From: JAVBLD01 sp031553705
GTDB lineage: Bacteria > Bacteroidota > Bacteroidia > Bacteroidales > Marinifilaceae
Assembly (NCBI GenBank): GCA_031553705.1
Contig: JAVBLD010000002.1
Span: forward strand, 8,316 to 72,315
Direction of reading: 5' to 3'
DNA: 64,000 bases
The notes beneath the pieces are model-generated. The model worked only from the letters and a program-made list of their open reading frames with translations. It was not told the origin of the DNA and made no database searches. The position numbers and the translations under genes were made by a program. This document shows, piece by piece, positions 42,789 through 52,193 of the stretch. Each line of letters starts with the position of its first letter. Position 1 is the stretch's first letter.

Positions 42789-44081
42789 ATGAAAGATAAG
42801 AAAAGAATGAGCTTATACTTTAATCTGGATTTCTACTACTCCATATTACGTAGAGATTGGCAGTTTGCTACGATTATTACCGATATCTTGCTGAAGCTTG
42901 TGGCGGTACTTGTTGTTTCCATCAACCGGTTTATCAAGGATGCATGCAGTATATCGGCTTCCGCATTGACTTTCTATTCGTTGCTTGCTTTTATCCCGGT
43001 TTTGGCATTGGCCTTAGGGATAGCTCGCGGTTTTGGAGTTTCCAAGATTTTAGAGAACGAGATCAGACAGCAGGCTTTTACCGATCCGGCTGTGACAGAT
43101 TGGGTGGTGCAGTTTGCCAATAAAGCATTGGAAAATACAAAAGGCGGAATGATTACCGGTGTCGGTATAGTCCTTTTGATCTGGTCTGTCGTCAAAATGC
43201 TGGGAAGTACGGAACTGGCAATGAACCGGATTTGGGGGGTCAAGAAGGGCAGGAGTTTTGTAAAACAGGCGACGAACTACCTGTCGATCATGTTTATTGT
43301 CCCTATCCTGATGATACTGGCCAGCAGTATGAATGTTTACCTGACATCCAATATAGAAAACTTCATTACCGAAGAGGGATTTTTGAGCTATGCCGGTACG
43401 GCTATGGGCTTTCTGCTTAACCTTGTCCCTTATGTACTGGTGTGGCTGCTCTTTATCTTTATGTATATGTATGTGCCGGCTACGCCGGTGAAGTTCAAAT
43501 ATGCTTTGGTTTCCGGTATCGTTGCCGGTACCGTATTTCAGGTTGTACAGTGGTTCTATATCCGTTTTCAGATTGGGGTAAGTTCGTATAATGCGATATA
43601 CGGGAGTCTTGCGGCATTACCGCTGTTATTGGTATGGCTACAGCTTAGCTGGAGTATTGTATTATGGGGTACGGAGTTGTGTTATATCCTCAGAAACCGG
43701 CATTTTTTATTTCGGAGCGCATTGGATGCCGATGATAAATGGGTTGACAGCATTGAGACATCGCTTCGTGTGATAAAGTATATCGCTTCGGAGTTTGTTC
43801 AGGGTAAGGGCGGGCCTACATTAGCTATGATCAGTAAGAAATTAAGGATGAGCACCAGTAAATTGTGTGTAGTATTGGAAGATCTGGTTGAAAAACGGTT
43901 ACTGGTGGAGGTTGATGTTGAGGATGATACCTCATATTTCCCTGCAAAGGATTTGCATGATCTCTCTTATGCGGATGTAATTATTCTTTTGTCTGATCTC
44001 GATAATAATAAAGGAGAGGAATGGAAGATCCGTTTGAGTACGGCTGTCCGTAAAGAGTTCGCTACAGAAAGGTTTGCCTGA
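42789..44081 (+). CDS. YihY/BrkB-family inner-membrane protein with winged-helix tail
   Basis: 430 residues. The core (about 40-290) has six hydrophobic segments with YihY signatures: SASALTFYSLLAFIPVLALALGI, a NRIWGVKKGRSF loop, and YNAIYGSLAALPLLLVWLQLSWSIVLWGTELCY. The C-terminal 110 residues (from about 310) carry a helix-turn-helix-like region (TLAMISKKLRMSTSKLCVVLEDLVEKRLL). The family was once called RNase BN in error, and its true function is unknown. It lies in a same-direction series with cysteate synthase and the START-like gene. Confidence 0.88.
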   Translation: MKDKKRMSLYFNLDFYYSILRRDWQFATIITDILLKLVAVLVVSINRFIKDACSISASALTFYSLLAFIPVLALALGIARGFGVSKILENEIRQQAFTDPAVTDWVVQFANKALENTKGGMITGVGIVLLIWSVVKMLGSTELAMNRIWGVKKGRSFVKQATNYLSIMFIVPILMILASSMNVYLTSNIENFITEEGFLSYAGTAMGFLLNLVPYVLVWLLFIFMYMYVPATPVKFKYALVSGIVAGTVFQVVQWFYIRFQIGVSSYNAIYGSLAALPLLLVWLQLSWSIVLWGTELCYILRNRHFLFRSALDADDKWVDSIETSLRVIKYIASEFVQGKGGPTLAMISKKLRMSTSKLCVVLEDLVEKRLLVEVDVEDDTSYFPAKDLHDLSYADVIILLSDLDNNKGEEWKIRLSTAVRKEFATERFA

Positions 44082-44199
44082 ATTGAGTAGTCCAATCCTT
44101 TGTTTTCAATCGGTTAGGATTCGTTTTTCGGGTTGTAATATGATAGGTTATTTGGGAAACTGATATGAATTGTTTATATTAGGCTCAAAATTTACAAAT

Positions 44200-44577
44200 A
44201 TGAAGAAAAAAATAGAATTGGAGTTTATTTTTTCATCATCTGTGAGAGTATTGTTTTCCCGGTTGAGTACGCCGGCTGGTTTATCGGAATGGTTCGCAGA
44301 GGATGTATATCAGAAGGGAGACCAGTTTATATTTGTATGGGATAATGTGGAACATCCGGCCATGTTATTAGACCAGAAAAATAATGGGTTTGTTCGTTTC
44401 AGATGGGATAATGCCAGCCATGAAGAGGAATATTTCGAATTTAACATACATGTTCAGCCGTTGACAGAGGATGTGGCTTTGATGATTACTGATTTTGTTG
44501 AGGAAAACGAGGTTGAGGATGCAATCGAGTTATGGAATAAACAGATTGAACTGTTACTCCGGAATCTTGGAGCATGA
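44200..44577 (+). CDS. START-like (SRPBCC/AHSA1-type) domain protein
   Basis: 125 residues from the ATG at 44200; an earlier start at 44170 is less likely. MKKKIELEFIFSSSVRVLFSRLSTPAGLSEWFAEDV gives the first strand, helix and W-F-A motif of AHSA1-like proteins; later strands (QFIFVWDNVEHPA, GFVRFRWDNASHEEEYFEF) and the long C-terminal helix (EDAIELWNKQIELLLRNL) complete the fold. Bacteroidetes carry this small protein widely, without assigned role. Cytoplasmic, presumably ligand-binding. Confidence 0.8.
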   Translation: MKKKIELEFIFSSSVRVLFSRLSTPAGLSEWFAEDVYQKGDQFIFVWDNVEHPAMLLDQKNNGFVRFRWDNASHEEEYFEFNIHVQPLTEDVALMITDFVEENEVEDAIELWNKQIELLLRNLGA

Positions 44578-44676
44578 CCAGGTTTTGTTAGCTTCTTATC
44601 TTTATTATTATTCCTGATTATTAAAACGGAGAAAGGAAACTTTATGTACATTTGCGCCTGATTATAAAAGATACAG

Positions 44677-46170
44677 ATGAAGAAACTACATTTGCTCATG
44701 CTGAAAAGCTTTGCCGGGCCTTTTGTGGCGACCTTTTTCGTTAGCATATTCGTGCTGGTTATGCAGTTTCTGTGGCGTATGATCGATGAAATTGTGGGGA
44801 AAGGGTTAGATTTTATGGTGATAGCCGAACTGTTGACTTATATGGCTACTACCGTTGTTCCGATGGCATTGCCGTTGGCGGTGTTGATATCTTCTATTAT
44901 GACTTTCGGAAACCTGGGCGAGAATTATGAATTGATCGCCTTTAAAGCTGCCGGGATCTCCCTTTACCGGATAATGTATCCGCTTATGGTGGTGGCTATC
45001 TGCATAACGCTTGCCGCTTTTTTCTTTTCTAATAATGTTCTTCCGGTGGCTAACCTGAAGTTTTACAGTCTGTTGTATGATGTCAGGCGGCAAAAGCCGG
45101 AATTGATTTTTAAAGAGGGTATTTTTACCAATGATCTGGAAGGATATAGTGTTAAAGTAGATAAAATCGATAAGGAGACGGGAGTGATGCATAATGTACT
45201 GATTTATTCCCATCAAGGAATGAACGGTAATTATGAAGTGACGGTGGCCGATTCTTGTTTGATGGAGAACGACCCTGCGTATAATCTGATGGAGCTTATT
45301 TTGTTTAATGGCTACCGGTATACTGATGAGGGCATGCAGGATCCCACTTTGAGACAGACCTTCCCGTTCAGGCGGTTGAAGTTTGATAAGCTCTCTGTTA
45401 TGATTGAGTTGCCCGGTACCGATCTTAAGAGAACGGATGAGGAAGGGTTCAAGTCATTATCTTTGATGTTGAATATAAAACAATTGGATTACTCGATCGA
45501 TTCGGTGCAGCATTACCTTCATGTCAGGAAAGCGCAGGATGCCAATGGTTTGCTGTCGTTGAATTATCAGAGGGGTAAGGTGAACGATCCTTATCGGGAT
45601 AGTATTTTCCTGACGCAGACGAAGGGTATGACCGGGAATATAGATAGCCTCTATCGAAATTTTGACCCGAACGAGCAGCAACAGATTGCCCAAAATGCCC
45701 TGCAATATGCCCGGGATGTCAAACAGCGGGTACAGAACGATGAGTATTATTATAAGGCTCAGGATGAGGTTGTTATTAAGCATAAGATAGAGTGGCATAA
45801 AAAGTTTACTTTGTCGTTGGCCTGCCTGATATTTTTCTTTATTGGGGCGCCATTAGGGGCTATTATCCGGAAAGGAGGTTTAGGGATGCCTATAGTTGTG
45901 TCGATATTCCTGTTTATCATTTATTACATTATGTCGATGATGGGCGAGCGGGCGGCCCGGGAGGCTGTATTGTCTCCTGTTGTCGGACTATGGCTTTCCT
46001 CCTTCCTGTTTCTGGGATTGGGAGTTTTCCTGACATATAAGTCGGTAACCGATTCGGAGATGATGAGTACGGAGGTATATACCGACTTCTTTAAAAAAGT
46101 TACACGGTTTTTTAAAAGGAAAAGAGAAAAAGATGCACAAGCTGAGGATCGTTTACATGGGAACGCCTGA
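44677..46170 (+). CDS. LptF/LptG-family (YjgP/YjgQ) permease
   Basis: 497 residues. The N-terminal membrane helix with FAGPFVATFFVSIFVLVMQFLW, further helices (TTVVPMALPLAVLISSIMTFG; RIMYPLMVVAICITLAAFFFS), a large periplasmic jelly-roll-like domain (about 110-370) and three C-terminal helices (LACLIFFFIGAPLGAIIRKGGLG). It belongs to the permease pair that extracts lipopolysaccharide with the ATPase LptB. The family's final charged tail extends over the start of fmt, with a 38-base overlap. Whether it is F or G cannot be told. Confidence 0.88.
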   Translation: MKKLHLLMLKSFAGPFVATFFVSIFVLVMQFLWRMIDEIVGKGLDFMVIAELLTYMATTVVPMALPLAVLISSIMTFGNLGENYELIAFKAAGISLYRIMYPLMVVAICITLAAFFFSNNVLPVANLKFYSLLYDVRRQKPELIFKEGIFTNDLEGYSVKVDKIDKETGVMHNVLIYSHQGMNGNYEVTVADSCLMENDPAYNLMELILFNGYRYTDEGMQDPTLRQTFPFRRLKFDKLSVMIELPGTDLKRTDEEGFKSLSLMLNIKQLDYSIDSVQHYLHVRKAQDANGLLSLNYQRGKVNDPYRDSIFLTQTKGMTGNIDSLYRNFDPNEQQQIAQNALQYARDVKQRVQNDEYYYKAQDEVVIKHKIEWHKKFTLSLACLIFFFIGAPLGAIIRKGGLGMPIVVSIFLFIIYYIMSMMGERAAREAVLSPVVGLWLSSFLFLGLGVFLTYKSVTDSEMMSTEVYTDFFKKVTRFFKRKREKDAQAEDRLHGNA

Positions 46171-47095
46171 TTTTGCGGTTTTGCCTTTACGGAAAGTAGT
46201 GGAGGCGGGTTATCAGGTGGTGGGGGTGGTGACTAATCCGGATAAGCCGGTCGGCCGGGGACAGCAGTTGCAGGAATCGGCTGTGAAGAAGTATGCCCAG
46301 CATGCGGGGTTAAAGCTTTTACAACCGGAGAGATTCAGGGATGAAATTTTTCTACAGGAGTTGTCCGGGCTGAAAGCCGATTTGCAGTTAGTGGTTGCTT
46401 TCAAGATGTTGCCGGAAGTGGTGTGGAATATGCCTCCTTTGGGGACCGTAAATTTACATGCTTCGTTGTTGCCTGATTACCGTGGGGCGGCGCCGATTAA
46501 CCGTGCTATTATGAATGGGGAGAAGTATACCGGTATATCGACCTTTTTGTTAAAAAATGAGATTGATACCGGAAATGTGATATATAGAGAGAAGGTTGAG
46601 ATTGAGGAGGATATGACTGCCGGAGAGTTACATGACCTGTTGATGAAAGAGGGGGCGGAGTTATTGGTAAAAACGGTCGATGCCATCGAATCGGGCGAGT
46701 TTCCGTTGACGGATCAACGGAGTTTGTTGGAGGGGCGCGAACCGCTCCATGCACCCAAGATATTTAAGGAGGATATGAGAATAGACTGGAATAGGAGAAT
46801 AGAAGATATTTATAATCACATCCGCGGTTTATCGCCTTTTCCGACAGCCTGGACGGAGCTGAAGCACAGGATTACGGGTGAGATATTGCCCCTGAAGGTA
46901 TATGCGGCCGAAAAATATATCCGGACACATAATAGGAGATCGGGGGAGCTTTCCACTGACGGGAAGTGTAATTTTGACATCTATGTGAACGGAGGGGTGA
47001 TCCGCTTGAAGGAGTTACAATTAGCCGGAAAAAAAAGAATGGAAGCGGGGGATTTTCTACGGGGGTTTAAGCTGGAAGAGTATATCCTAAGTTAG
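46133..47095 (+). CDS. fmt: Methionyl-tRNA formyltransferase
   Basis: 320 residues. LRIVYMGTPDFAVLPL is the first strand, VNLHASLLPDYRGAAPINRAI holds the catalytic Asn and His and the SLLPKYRG-type loop, and STFLLKNEIDTGNV holds the catalytic Asp. The C-terminal OB-like domain begins near 210. It formylates initiator tRNA with 10-formyl-THF. Its start lies inside the end of the LptF/G gene. A terminator follows. Confidence 0.95.
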   Translation: MHKLRIVYMGTPDFAVLPLRKVVEAGYQVVGVVTNPDKPVGRGQQLQESAVKKYAQHAGLKLLQPERFRDEIFLQELSGLKADLQLVVAFKMLPEVVWNMPPLGTVNLHASLLPDYRGAAPINRAIMNGEKYTGISTFLLKNEIDTGNVIYREKVEIEEDMTAGELHDLLMKEGAELLVKTVDAIESGEFPLTDQRSLLEGREPLHAPKIFKEDMRIDWNRRIEDIYNHIRGLSPFPTAWTELKHRITGEILPLKVYAAEKYIRTHNRRSGELSTDGKCNFDIYVNGGVIRLKELQLAGKKRMEAGDFLRGFKLEEYILS

Positions 47096-47119
47096 TGATA
47101 AACAGCGGAGAATAAAATA

Positions 47120-47159
47120 AAAATCGCTCAAACGATAAGAAATAGGTTTGAGCGATTTT
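47120..47159. terminator. Terminator between fmt and the Spy-like gene
   Basis: A perfect 14-base stem (47120-47133 with 47146-47159; AAAATCGCTCAAAC) and a 12-base loop. T-runs follow on both strands, so it can serve the convergent genes on each side. Confidence 0.88.
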
Positions 47160-47177
47160 TATTTTCAGGGCTTTGTA

Positions 47178-47606
47178 TTATCTGCCTTGCCCTCTTCCCG
47201 GATGTTCTCCGTTTCTATTTTGCCGCTCTTGCATACGTTTTGCCTGATTTTCCTGGTATTTTTTATACTGGTCGGCTGTCAGGTTCTTTTTCAAGTAAGC
47301 ATCGGTCTCTTCCCGGTTCTTTTTCATGTTTTCCACCATAGCTTCCCGGTTGCTTTTGTTTTTTTCGAACATTTCCTGTTGTTTTTTAGCCGATTCGGTG
47401 AAATAAGTGGTAAAGTCTTTTTGCTGTTTTTCAGTCAGGTTCAACTCTTTGTTCATTCTTTCAACCATGTTTTTAGCCATTTGTTCGGGAGTCGGTCTTT
47501 CGCGTTGGCTTTGACCTTGGGGACGTCCTTGTCCGCCTTGTTGTGCGTTGACGCTAAAAGCGAGGAACAACATCAGAGTTGTTGCGAATAGTGTAATTTT
47601 TTTCAT
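47178..47606 (-). CDS. Spy/CpxP-like periplasmic protein (DUF4890-type)
   Basis: 142 residues from the ATG at 47606, with a signal peptide (MKKITLFATTLMLFLAFSVNA). A Gln/Gly/Arg-rich start precedes a helical region: RPTPEQMAKNMVERMNKEL, LTEKQQKDFTTYF and NLTADQYKKYQEN. The LTxxQ repeats resemble the LTxxQ motifs of Spy/CpxP, which act as periplasmic chaperones or stress sensors. The tail (GEHPGRGQGR) is again disordered. A stress-response role is inferred only from that resemblance. Confidence 0.75.
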   Translation of the reverse strand: MKKITLFATTLMLFLAFSVNAQQGGQGRPQGQSQRERPTPEQMAKNMVERMNKELNLTEKQQKDFTTYFTESAKKQQEMFEKNKSNREAMVENMKKNREETDAYLKKNLTADQYKKYQENQAKRMQERQNRNGEHPGRGQGR

Positions 47607-47824
47607 ACTATAAATTTTAAGGTTTAAAACTGAGTTCAATCATTTTTTTTACTGCTTTCTGCTGAGTAAGACAATATGGACAAAAAAAGGTTTATACCCG
47701 GTTTAAAAAGAATTGTGGTTTTTTCTTGTTAAAATAAACTTAAATCGTGAAAACTATTTTATATTTGTAAATGAGCCACGGGAATTAGGGGTGGGAAGTA
47801 AAGGAATAACAAATAATTATTATC

Positions 47825-49594
47825 ATGAAGCGTACTTTTGTAGAGAAAATGTTGAATGCCGAAGCCGGACAGGTCGTATGTTGCCAGCCGGATATCGTGT
47901 TGAGCCATGATAATTCGGCCCGTATATCTAAGCTTTTTGAAAAGATGGGTGGGGAAAATGTGATGGACCCATCAAAGTTGCTTGTTGTGTTGGACCGGAA
48001 GATGATCGGGACTACGGATGAATTGATCCGTGATTACAATGCAATCCGTAACTTTATGGAAGAGCAGCGGGTAGGACGTTTTTTTGATTGTGATAAAGGA
48101 ATTTGCCATCAGGTGGTGACCGAGTATCTGAAACAAGGCATGCTAGTGGTGGGAAATGACAGCCATACCTGCACGGCAGGCGCTTTTAATTGTCTGGCCG
48201 TAGGGGTAAATAAGACAGAAACGGCTGTTTTATGGAAAACGGGAAAGATGTGGTTCAGAGTACCTGAAACAATAAAGATCGTACTGAAAAATGCCTTGTC
48301 TCCGGGAGTGTATGCGAAAGACTTGGCCTTGTGGGTTATCGGAATGTTGCGAAATGAACATCCGGAATACCGGTCGATAGAGTATCATGGCGAAGGAGTC
48401 AGCACATTATCAATATCGGACCGGATGACGATTGCCAATGTTTCGGGCGAAATGGGAGTGAAGAGCTCGGTGTTTCCTCCCGACGATGTGTTGGCGGACT
48501 ATTTTGGCGATTATGCCATACAGGGCGTATGGGCGGATGAGTATGCCAATTATTCGGAGGTATTTGAGATAGATCTGGAGCAGGTTGTTCCTTTGGTTAT
48601 GGTGACAAACGGAGAAGATGAGATAAAGGAGGTGAAGGAGTATAAGCATCTGGAAGTACAGCAGGGATTGATCGGAGCATGCGCTTGTGGACGGCTGGAA
48701 GATTTGAGGGTGGCGGCAGCTATCCTGAAGGGAAAAAAGATTGCAGACGGTTTTCAACTTTCGATTGTGCCGGCATCCCGGAAGATATACCTTCAGGCTA
48801 TCGAGGAGGGAATTATCGATACACTTTTCAAGGCCGGAGCTTCTATTATGGGAGCAAGTTGCGGGCCTTGCCTCGGAAGCAGCCATATGATATTGGCCGA
48901 TACAAAGCGCTTTATTTCTACCACCAATAGTAATTCGATGCGCCGCATGTTGGCCATCGGGGTAGAGAAATATGTCGCGTCTCCGGCAACTGTGGCAATG
49001 ACTGCTTTAACGGGATATATACGAACCGAAGTTGAGCGTCCGGATATAAGTTATCCTTATTGGAGTACTCCCTCCAAAGCTATGGTCGTGGAGGAGTACG
49101 ATAACCGGAGAACCGGAAATGTATGGGACTATACGGAGATAGACGATATATCGTGCGAACAATTATTTGCCGAACGATTTACCTATCATATCTCAATTGA
49201 AAATGCTAAGGCGATGGTTCCTTATCTGCTGGGGGGATTAGATGATCGGTTTTCCAAGCAGGTGAAAGCTGGGGATGCGATCATTGCCGGATGGAATTTT
49301 GGGTGCGGTAAACTGGTTAAACATGCGGCCGTCGGTTTGGTTGAAGCCGGAGTGAAGGCTATTATCGTAAAGTCCGTCAGCCGGACTTTCTTTCGAATGG
49401 CTACCAATCACGGTTTATTGGTTATCATTGCCTCTGAGATTGCCGAGGCCTATAAGCATGGCGATAAGGTAGAGATTGACCTGGAAAGCGGATCAGTGCA
49501 TCTGAACGCTAAAGAGTACGCTTTACCGCGATACGATGTCAAATATACTGAGTTGATTTGGCAGAAAGGGCCAGTGAATGCCTCTGTAAAATAG
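47825..49594 (+). CDS. Fused aconitase-family hydro-lyase (large plus swivel domain)
   Basis: 589 residues carrying both parts of the LeuC/LeuD pair in one chain: an aconitase large domain to about 425, then a swivel domain. Candidate cluster cysteines are Cys286 (IGACACGR, in place of GSCTNGR), Cys346 and Cys349 (GASCGPCLG). NDSHTCTAGAF is conserved. In the swivel domain, GWNFGCGKLVKHAA replaces LeuD's NFGCGSSREHAP, and Cys288 replaces the conserved Asn of GSCTN, so the substrate is likely not isopropylmalate or citrate. No leu or TCA genes are adjacent; the ECF sigma factor of the next locus begins 164 bases later. It would dehydrate or isomerise an unknown hydroxy-di- or tricarboxylate. 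Confidence 0.8.
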   Translation: MKRTFVEKMLNAEAGQVVCCQPDIVLSHDNSARISKLFEKMGGENVMDPSKLLVVLDRKMIGTTDELIRDYNAIRNFMEEQRVGRFFDCDKGICHQVVTEYLKQGMLVVGNDSHTCTAGAFNCLAVGVNKTETAVLWKTGKMWFRVPETIKIVLKNALSPGVYAKDLALWVIGMLRNEHPEYRSIEYHGEGVSTLSISDRMTIANVSGEMGVKSSVFPPDDVLADYFGDYAIQGVWADEYANYSEVFEIDLEQVVPLVMVTNGEDEIKEVKEYKHLEVQQGLIGACACGRLEDLRVAAAILKGKKIADGFQLSIVPASRKIYLQAIEEGIIDTLFKAGASIMGASCGPCLGSSHMILADTKRFISTTNSNSMRRMLAIGVEKYVASPATVAMTALTGYIRTEVERPDISYPYWSTPSKAMVVEEYDNRRTGNVWDYTEIDDISCEQLFAERFTYHISIENAKAMVPYLLGGLDDRFSKQVKAGDAIIAGWNFGCGKLVKHAAVGLVEAGVKAIIVKSVSRTFFRMATNHGLLVIIASEIAEAYKHGDKVEIDLESGSVHLNAKEYALPRYDVKYTELIWQKGPVNASVK

Positions 49595-49648
49595 AGTCTC
49601 AGGAATTTAAGTGACGATTTTGAAATAGTCGTTTTATATATTATGATA

Positions 49649-49678
49649 TTTGTTTTTTGCAAAAATCGTATATCTTTG
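49649..49678 (+). promoter_or_regulatory. Promoter of the first ECF sigma gene
   Basis: TTTG (49649-49652), an 18-base spacer and TATCTTTG (49671-49678): a full match to the housekeeping promoter form, about 80 bases before the sigma gene's ATG at 49759. The sigma gene is thus probably made constitutively, with control exerted by FecR. Confidence 0.65.
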
Positions 49679-49758
49679 TAATAAGATAATGAAAAGCAAT
49701 TTTATAAGGAGATTTAATACTATTACTAGTTTGAGGTAAAATAGGTATTTTGAGGGAC

Positions 49759-50367
49759 ATGTTAGGGGAAGGTCATAATAAACAGATTTGCAGGCTGTTA
49801 AATGCTCGTGAGCAGGAGGGGATGAAGCTTCTGTTTGATATGTATTATGTTCCGTTGGTAGCATGGGCAGACACTTTTCTTCACGATAGATCATTGGCGG
49901 AAGATCTTGTTCAAGAGTATTTTATTCATATCTGGGATGAGCGATTATATAAGAAATTCCGTCCGGAATCATTAAGTTCCTATCTGCGATTAGTTGTTCG
50001 GAATAGAAGCATCAACAGGGTAGGTAAGCGGGATGTTCTTTTCCGTTTCATGGAACTGGAAAGGATTGAGGCGATCTGGGAAGAATATAACGATCAGCGC
50101 GACCTGATCATATCCAGGGTTTTTGACGAAATTGCACTATTACCTCCCCGGTGCAGAGAGGTACTCGATTGTATCTTTATTAAAGGGATGACCTATCGTG
50201 ATACTGCCGACTGTATGAAGATAACGCTTTCTACGGTAAAATCGCTTTTGACTAATGCGATGAGCAAATTACGGGAGAGATTGGACGGTAAATCGATAGC
50301 AATCTTTTTTCACTACTTTTTCACGTTGGACATAAAGCGCTCCGTTTCGACAATTACGCGAGTGTGA
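49759..50367 (+). CDS. ECF-type RNA polymerase sigma factor
   Basis: 202 residues from the ATG at 49759 (an upstream TTG is possible). Region 2: MKLLFDMYYVPLVAWADTF, then LAEDLVQEYFIHIWDERL. Region 4: LPPRCREVLDCIFIKGMTYRDTADCMKITLSTVKSLLTNAMSKLRE. It directs transcription of the SusC/SusD locus downstream when its FecR partner releases it. The C-terminal tail runs 55 bases into the opposite-strand thioesterase gene, so the two transcripts overlap end to end. Confidence 0.92.
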   Translation: MLGEGHNKQICRLLNAREQEGMKLLFDMYYVPLVAWADTFLHDRSLAEDLVQEYFIHIWDERLYKKFRPESLSSYLRLVVRNRSINRVGKRDVLFRFMELERIEAIWEEYNDQRDLIISRVFDEIALLPPRCREVLDCIFIKGMTYRDTADCMKITLSTVKSLLTNAMSKLRERLDGKSIAIFFHYFFTLDIKRSVSTITRV

Positions 50368-50687
50368 GTCCCTGTACCGATGATTCCGTTATCATCATAA
50401 GCTTCTACGTCAAAGATCAGCTTTCGTCCGTCAATTGTACGAAGGATTGCTGTCGCATAAACGGTTTTACCTATGGGAGTGGCACGGGTGTGAGTTATAT
50501 TCACGGCTACGCCCACAGTGGATGAACCTGGGGGCAAAGCTATTGCTACAGCATGACGAGCTGCATTTTCCATCAAAGCGACCATTGCCGGAGTTGCGAA
50601 AACATCAACTCCCCCTGACCCGTAGAATGAGGCTGTATTCTGTTCCGTAACGATAGTTTCTGCCGTATATTTTAATTCTTTTTCCAT
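50313..50687 (-). CDS. Hotdog-fold thioesterase, FlK-like
   Basis: 124 residues. TASFYGSGGVDVFATPAMVALMENAA contains the Ser-Gly/Thr helix region and LMENAA of thioesterases of the fluoroacetyl-CoA (FlK) type. VGVAVNITHTRATPIGKTVYATA and GTHTRVIVE complete the hotdog strands. The usual His and Thr of the FlK catalytic set are plausible at TH in NITHTRA. It likely cleaves an acyl-CoA. The gene lies antisense between the ECF sigma and FecR genes, which normally stand together, and overlaps the sigma gene's 3' end by 55 bases. Confidence 0.8.
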   Translation of the reverse strand: MEKELKYTAETIVTEQNTASFYGSGGVDVFATPAMVALMENAARHAVAIALPPGSSTVGVAVNITHTRATPIGKTVYATAILRTIDGRKLIFDVEAYDDNGIIGTGTHTRVIVETERFMSNVKK

Positions 50688-50712
50688 GCTAAATTAAAAT
50701 TCTGATTAAAGC

Positions 50713-50741
50713 GATATTTATATCCGGCAAATATAAATATC
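50713..50741. promoter_or_regulatory. Palindrome upstream of the thioesterase gene
   Basis: An 11-base perfect inverted repeat (GATATTTATAT at 50713-50723; ATATAAATATC at 50731-50741) with a 7-base centre, 26 bases before the leftward thioesterase start. Could be an operator for that gene. Confidence 0.4.
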
Positions 50742-50924
50742 TTTTCATCGTCTCCCAAATAAAAGTCAGTTACTCATTCCGTCCGCTTCTGTGGAGCAAT
50801 CATTGCTTTCCCCTATATTATGGATGAGATCGGATCTGTTATTTGATATATAGATGAAAAAAAACTATTTTGAATAGTCCTTTTCGTATTATTTTTTGAT
50901 ATATAAAAAAGAAGATATTATATC

Positions 50925-52106
50925 ATGGGTAGAAAAAGAATCGATGATGAGATGCAAAGTTGGTTTCTTGCATTATACAATGGCGAACTAAGTAAAAAGG
51001 ACGAGAAGCGGGTTGTACAATGGCTGAATGAGAGTTCGGAAAATCGTCAGGCGTATGAAATGTGGGTAAAAGAATATCTTTATATCCGTTGGGCACAAGT
51101 GGAAAAATCGATAGATACGGATAGGGCGCTGTCTGCGGTTTTAAAAGGAATAAAGAAAGAGAAGAGAGTATATCGGCCTTACTATGCGATTGCAGCTTCT
51201 ATAGCCATTCTGATCACCGTGTCCGTGTTTTTCTTTTCTAAACGATATTTTCCTTCTGCTACAGAGCGGATTTGGATGACTTCGGAAATAAAACCCGTTA
51301 GCTCAAAGGCGATATTAGTACTTTCTTCCGGAGAAGAGATCGATTTGGCGACACATGATTCTTTGATCATAGAACATAATAATACTGTTTTAAAAGTGGA
51401 TAAGAGGCATGGGTTGATTTATGAGTCAGGTACAAGTTCTTCGTCCCAGGAGATGGTTTATAATAAGATAAAAATACCCCGTGGCGGAGAGTATTATACC
51501 CGCTTAAGTGATGGAACGGAGGTTTGGTTGAATGCAGAATCGGAAATGGAGTACCCTGTGAGCTTTGCAGCTGATCGGCGGGAGGTCAGATTAAAAGGAG
51601 AGGCTTATTTTAAAGTATCGACGGATAGCACAAGGATATTTACAGTAAAATCCGGGCAATATGCCATTAATGTATATGGTACGGAGTTTAATTTAGATAC
51701 GTACGATTTCAGTAATTTTAAAGTTGTGCTGGTGACCGGTGCTATCGGATTAAAAATCACACCCCAGACGATAGAAAGGCAATTAAAGCCTCATCAGTTG
51801 GGGATTACGAATATGTTGACAGAAAAAACCGAAATAGCAGATGTGGATATTGTTCCTTATACTGCATGGAGAAACAACTTCATGATATTCGTGGATGAAC
51901 CCCTTGAGATATTGCTGGAAAAGACTTCCCGCTGGTATGATGTTGATGTGGTTTATCGGAACGAAGAGGCGAAGAAATTGCGTTTTGATATGAATCTTCC
52001 CCGTTATGCCGACATTCAGGAATTGCTAAGATATCTGGAACTAGCATCTGATCTGCGTTTTGAGGTAAAAGGGAAAATAATAGAAGTATTACAGGAGCGA
52101 AAATAA
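50925..52106 (+). CDS. FecR-type anti-sigma factor
   Basis: 393 residues. The cytoplasmic N-terminus (about 1-80) binds the sigma factor; a single membrane segment (AIAASIAILITVSVFFFS, near 85-103) follows; then the periplasmic FecR domain with PRGGEYYTRLSDGTEVWLNAESEMEYPVSF and the DUF4974-type C-terminal domain (NFMIFVDEPLEILLEKTSRWYDVDV). It holds the ECF sigma factor inactive until the outer-membrane SusC partner signals through the periplasm. It lies 557 bases after the sigma gene because a thioesterase gene is inserted antisense, and 87 bases before susC. Confidence 0.92.
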   Translation: MGRKRIDDEMQSWFLALYNGELSKKDEKRVVQWLNESSENRQAYEMWVKEYLYIRWAQVEKSIDTDRALSAVLKGIKKEKRVYRPYYAIAASIAILITVSVFFFSKRYFPSATERIWMTSEIKPVSSKAILVLSSGEEIDLATHDSLIIEHNNTVLKVDKRHGLIYESGTSSSSQEMVYNKIKIPRGGEYYTRLSDGTEVWLNAESEMEYPVSFAADRREVRLKGEAYFKVSTDSTRIFTVKSGQYAINVYGTEFNLDTYDFSNFKVVLVTGAIGLKITPQTIERQLKPHQLGITNMLTEKTEIADVDIVPYTAWRNNFMIFVDEPLEILLEKTSRWYDVDVVYRNEEAKKLRFDMNLPRYADIQELLRYLELASDLRFEVKGKIIEVLQERK

Positions 52107-52193
52107 ACGGAGAGCTGGAACCCTCCGTTGTTTAATCAATAATAAATACTGTAGGAGTGTATTTATTTAGTAATTAATTAATAATACAAATGT

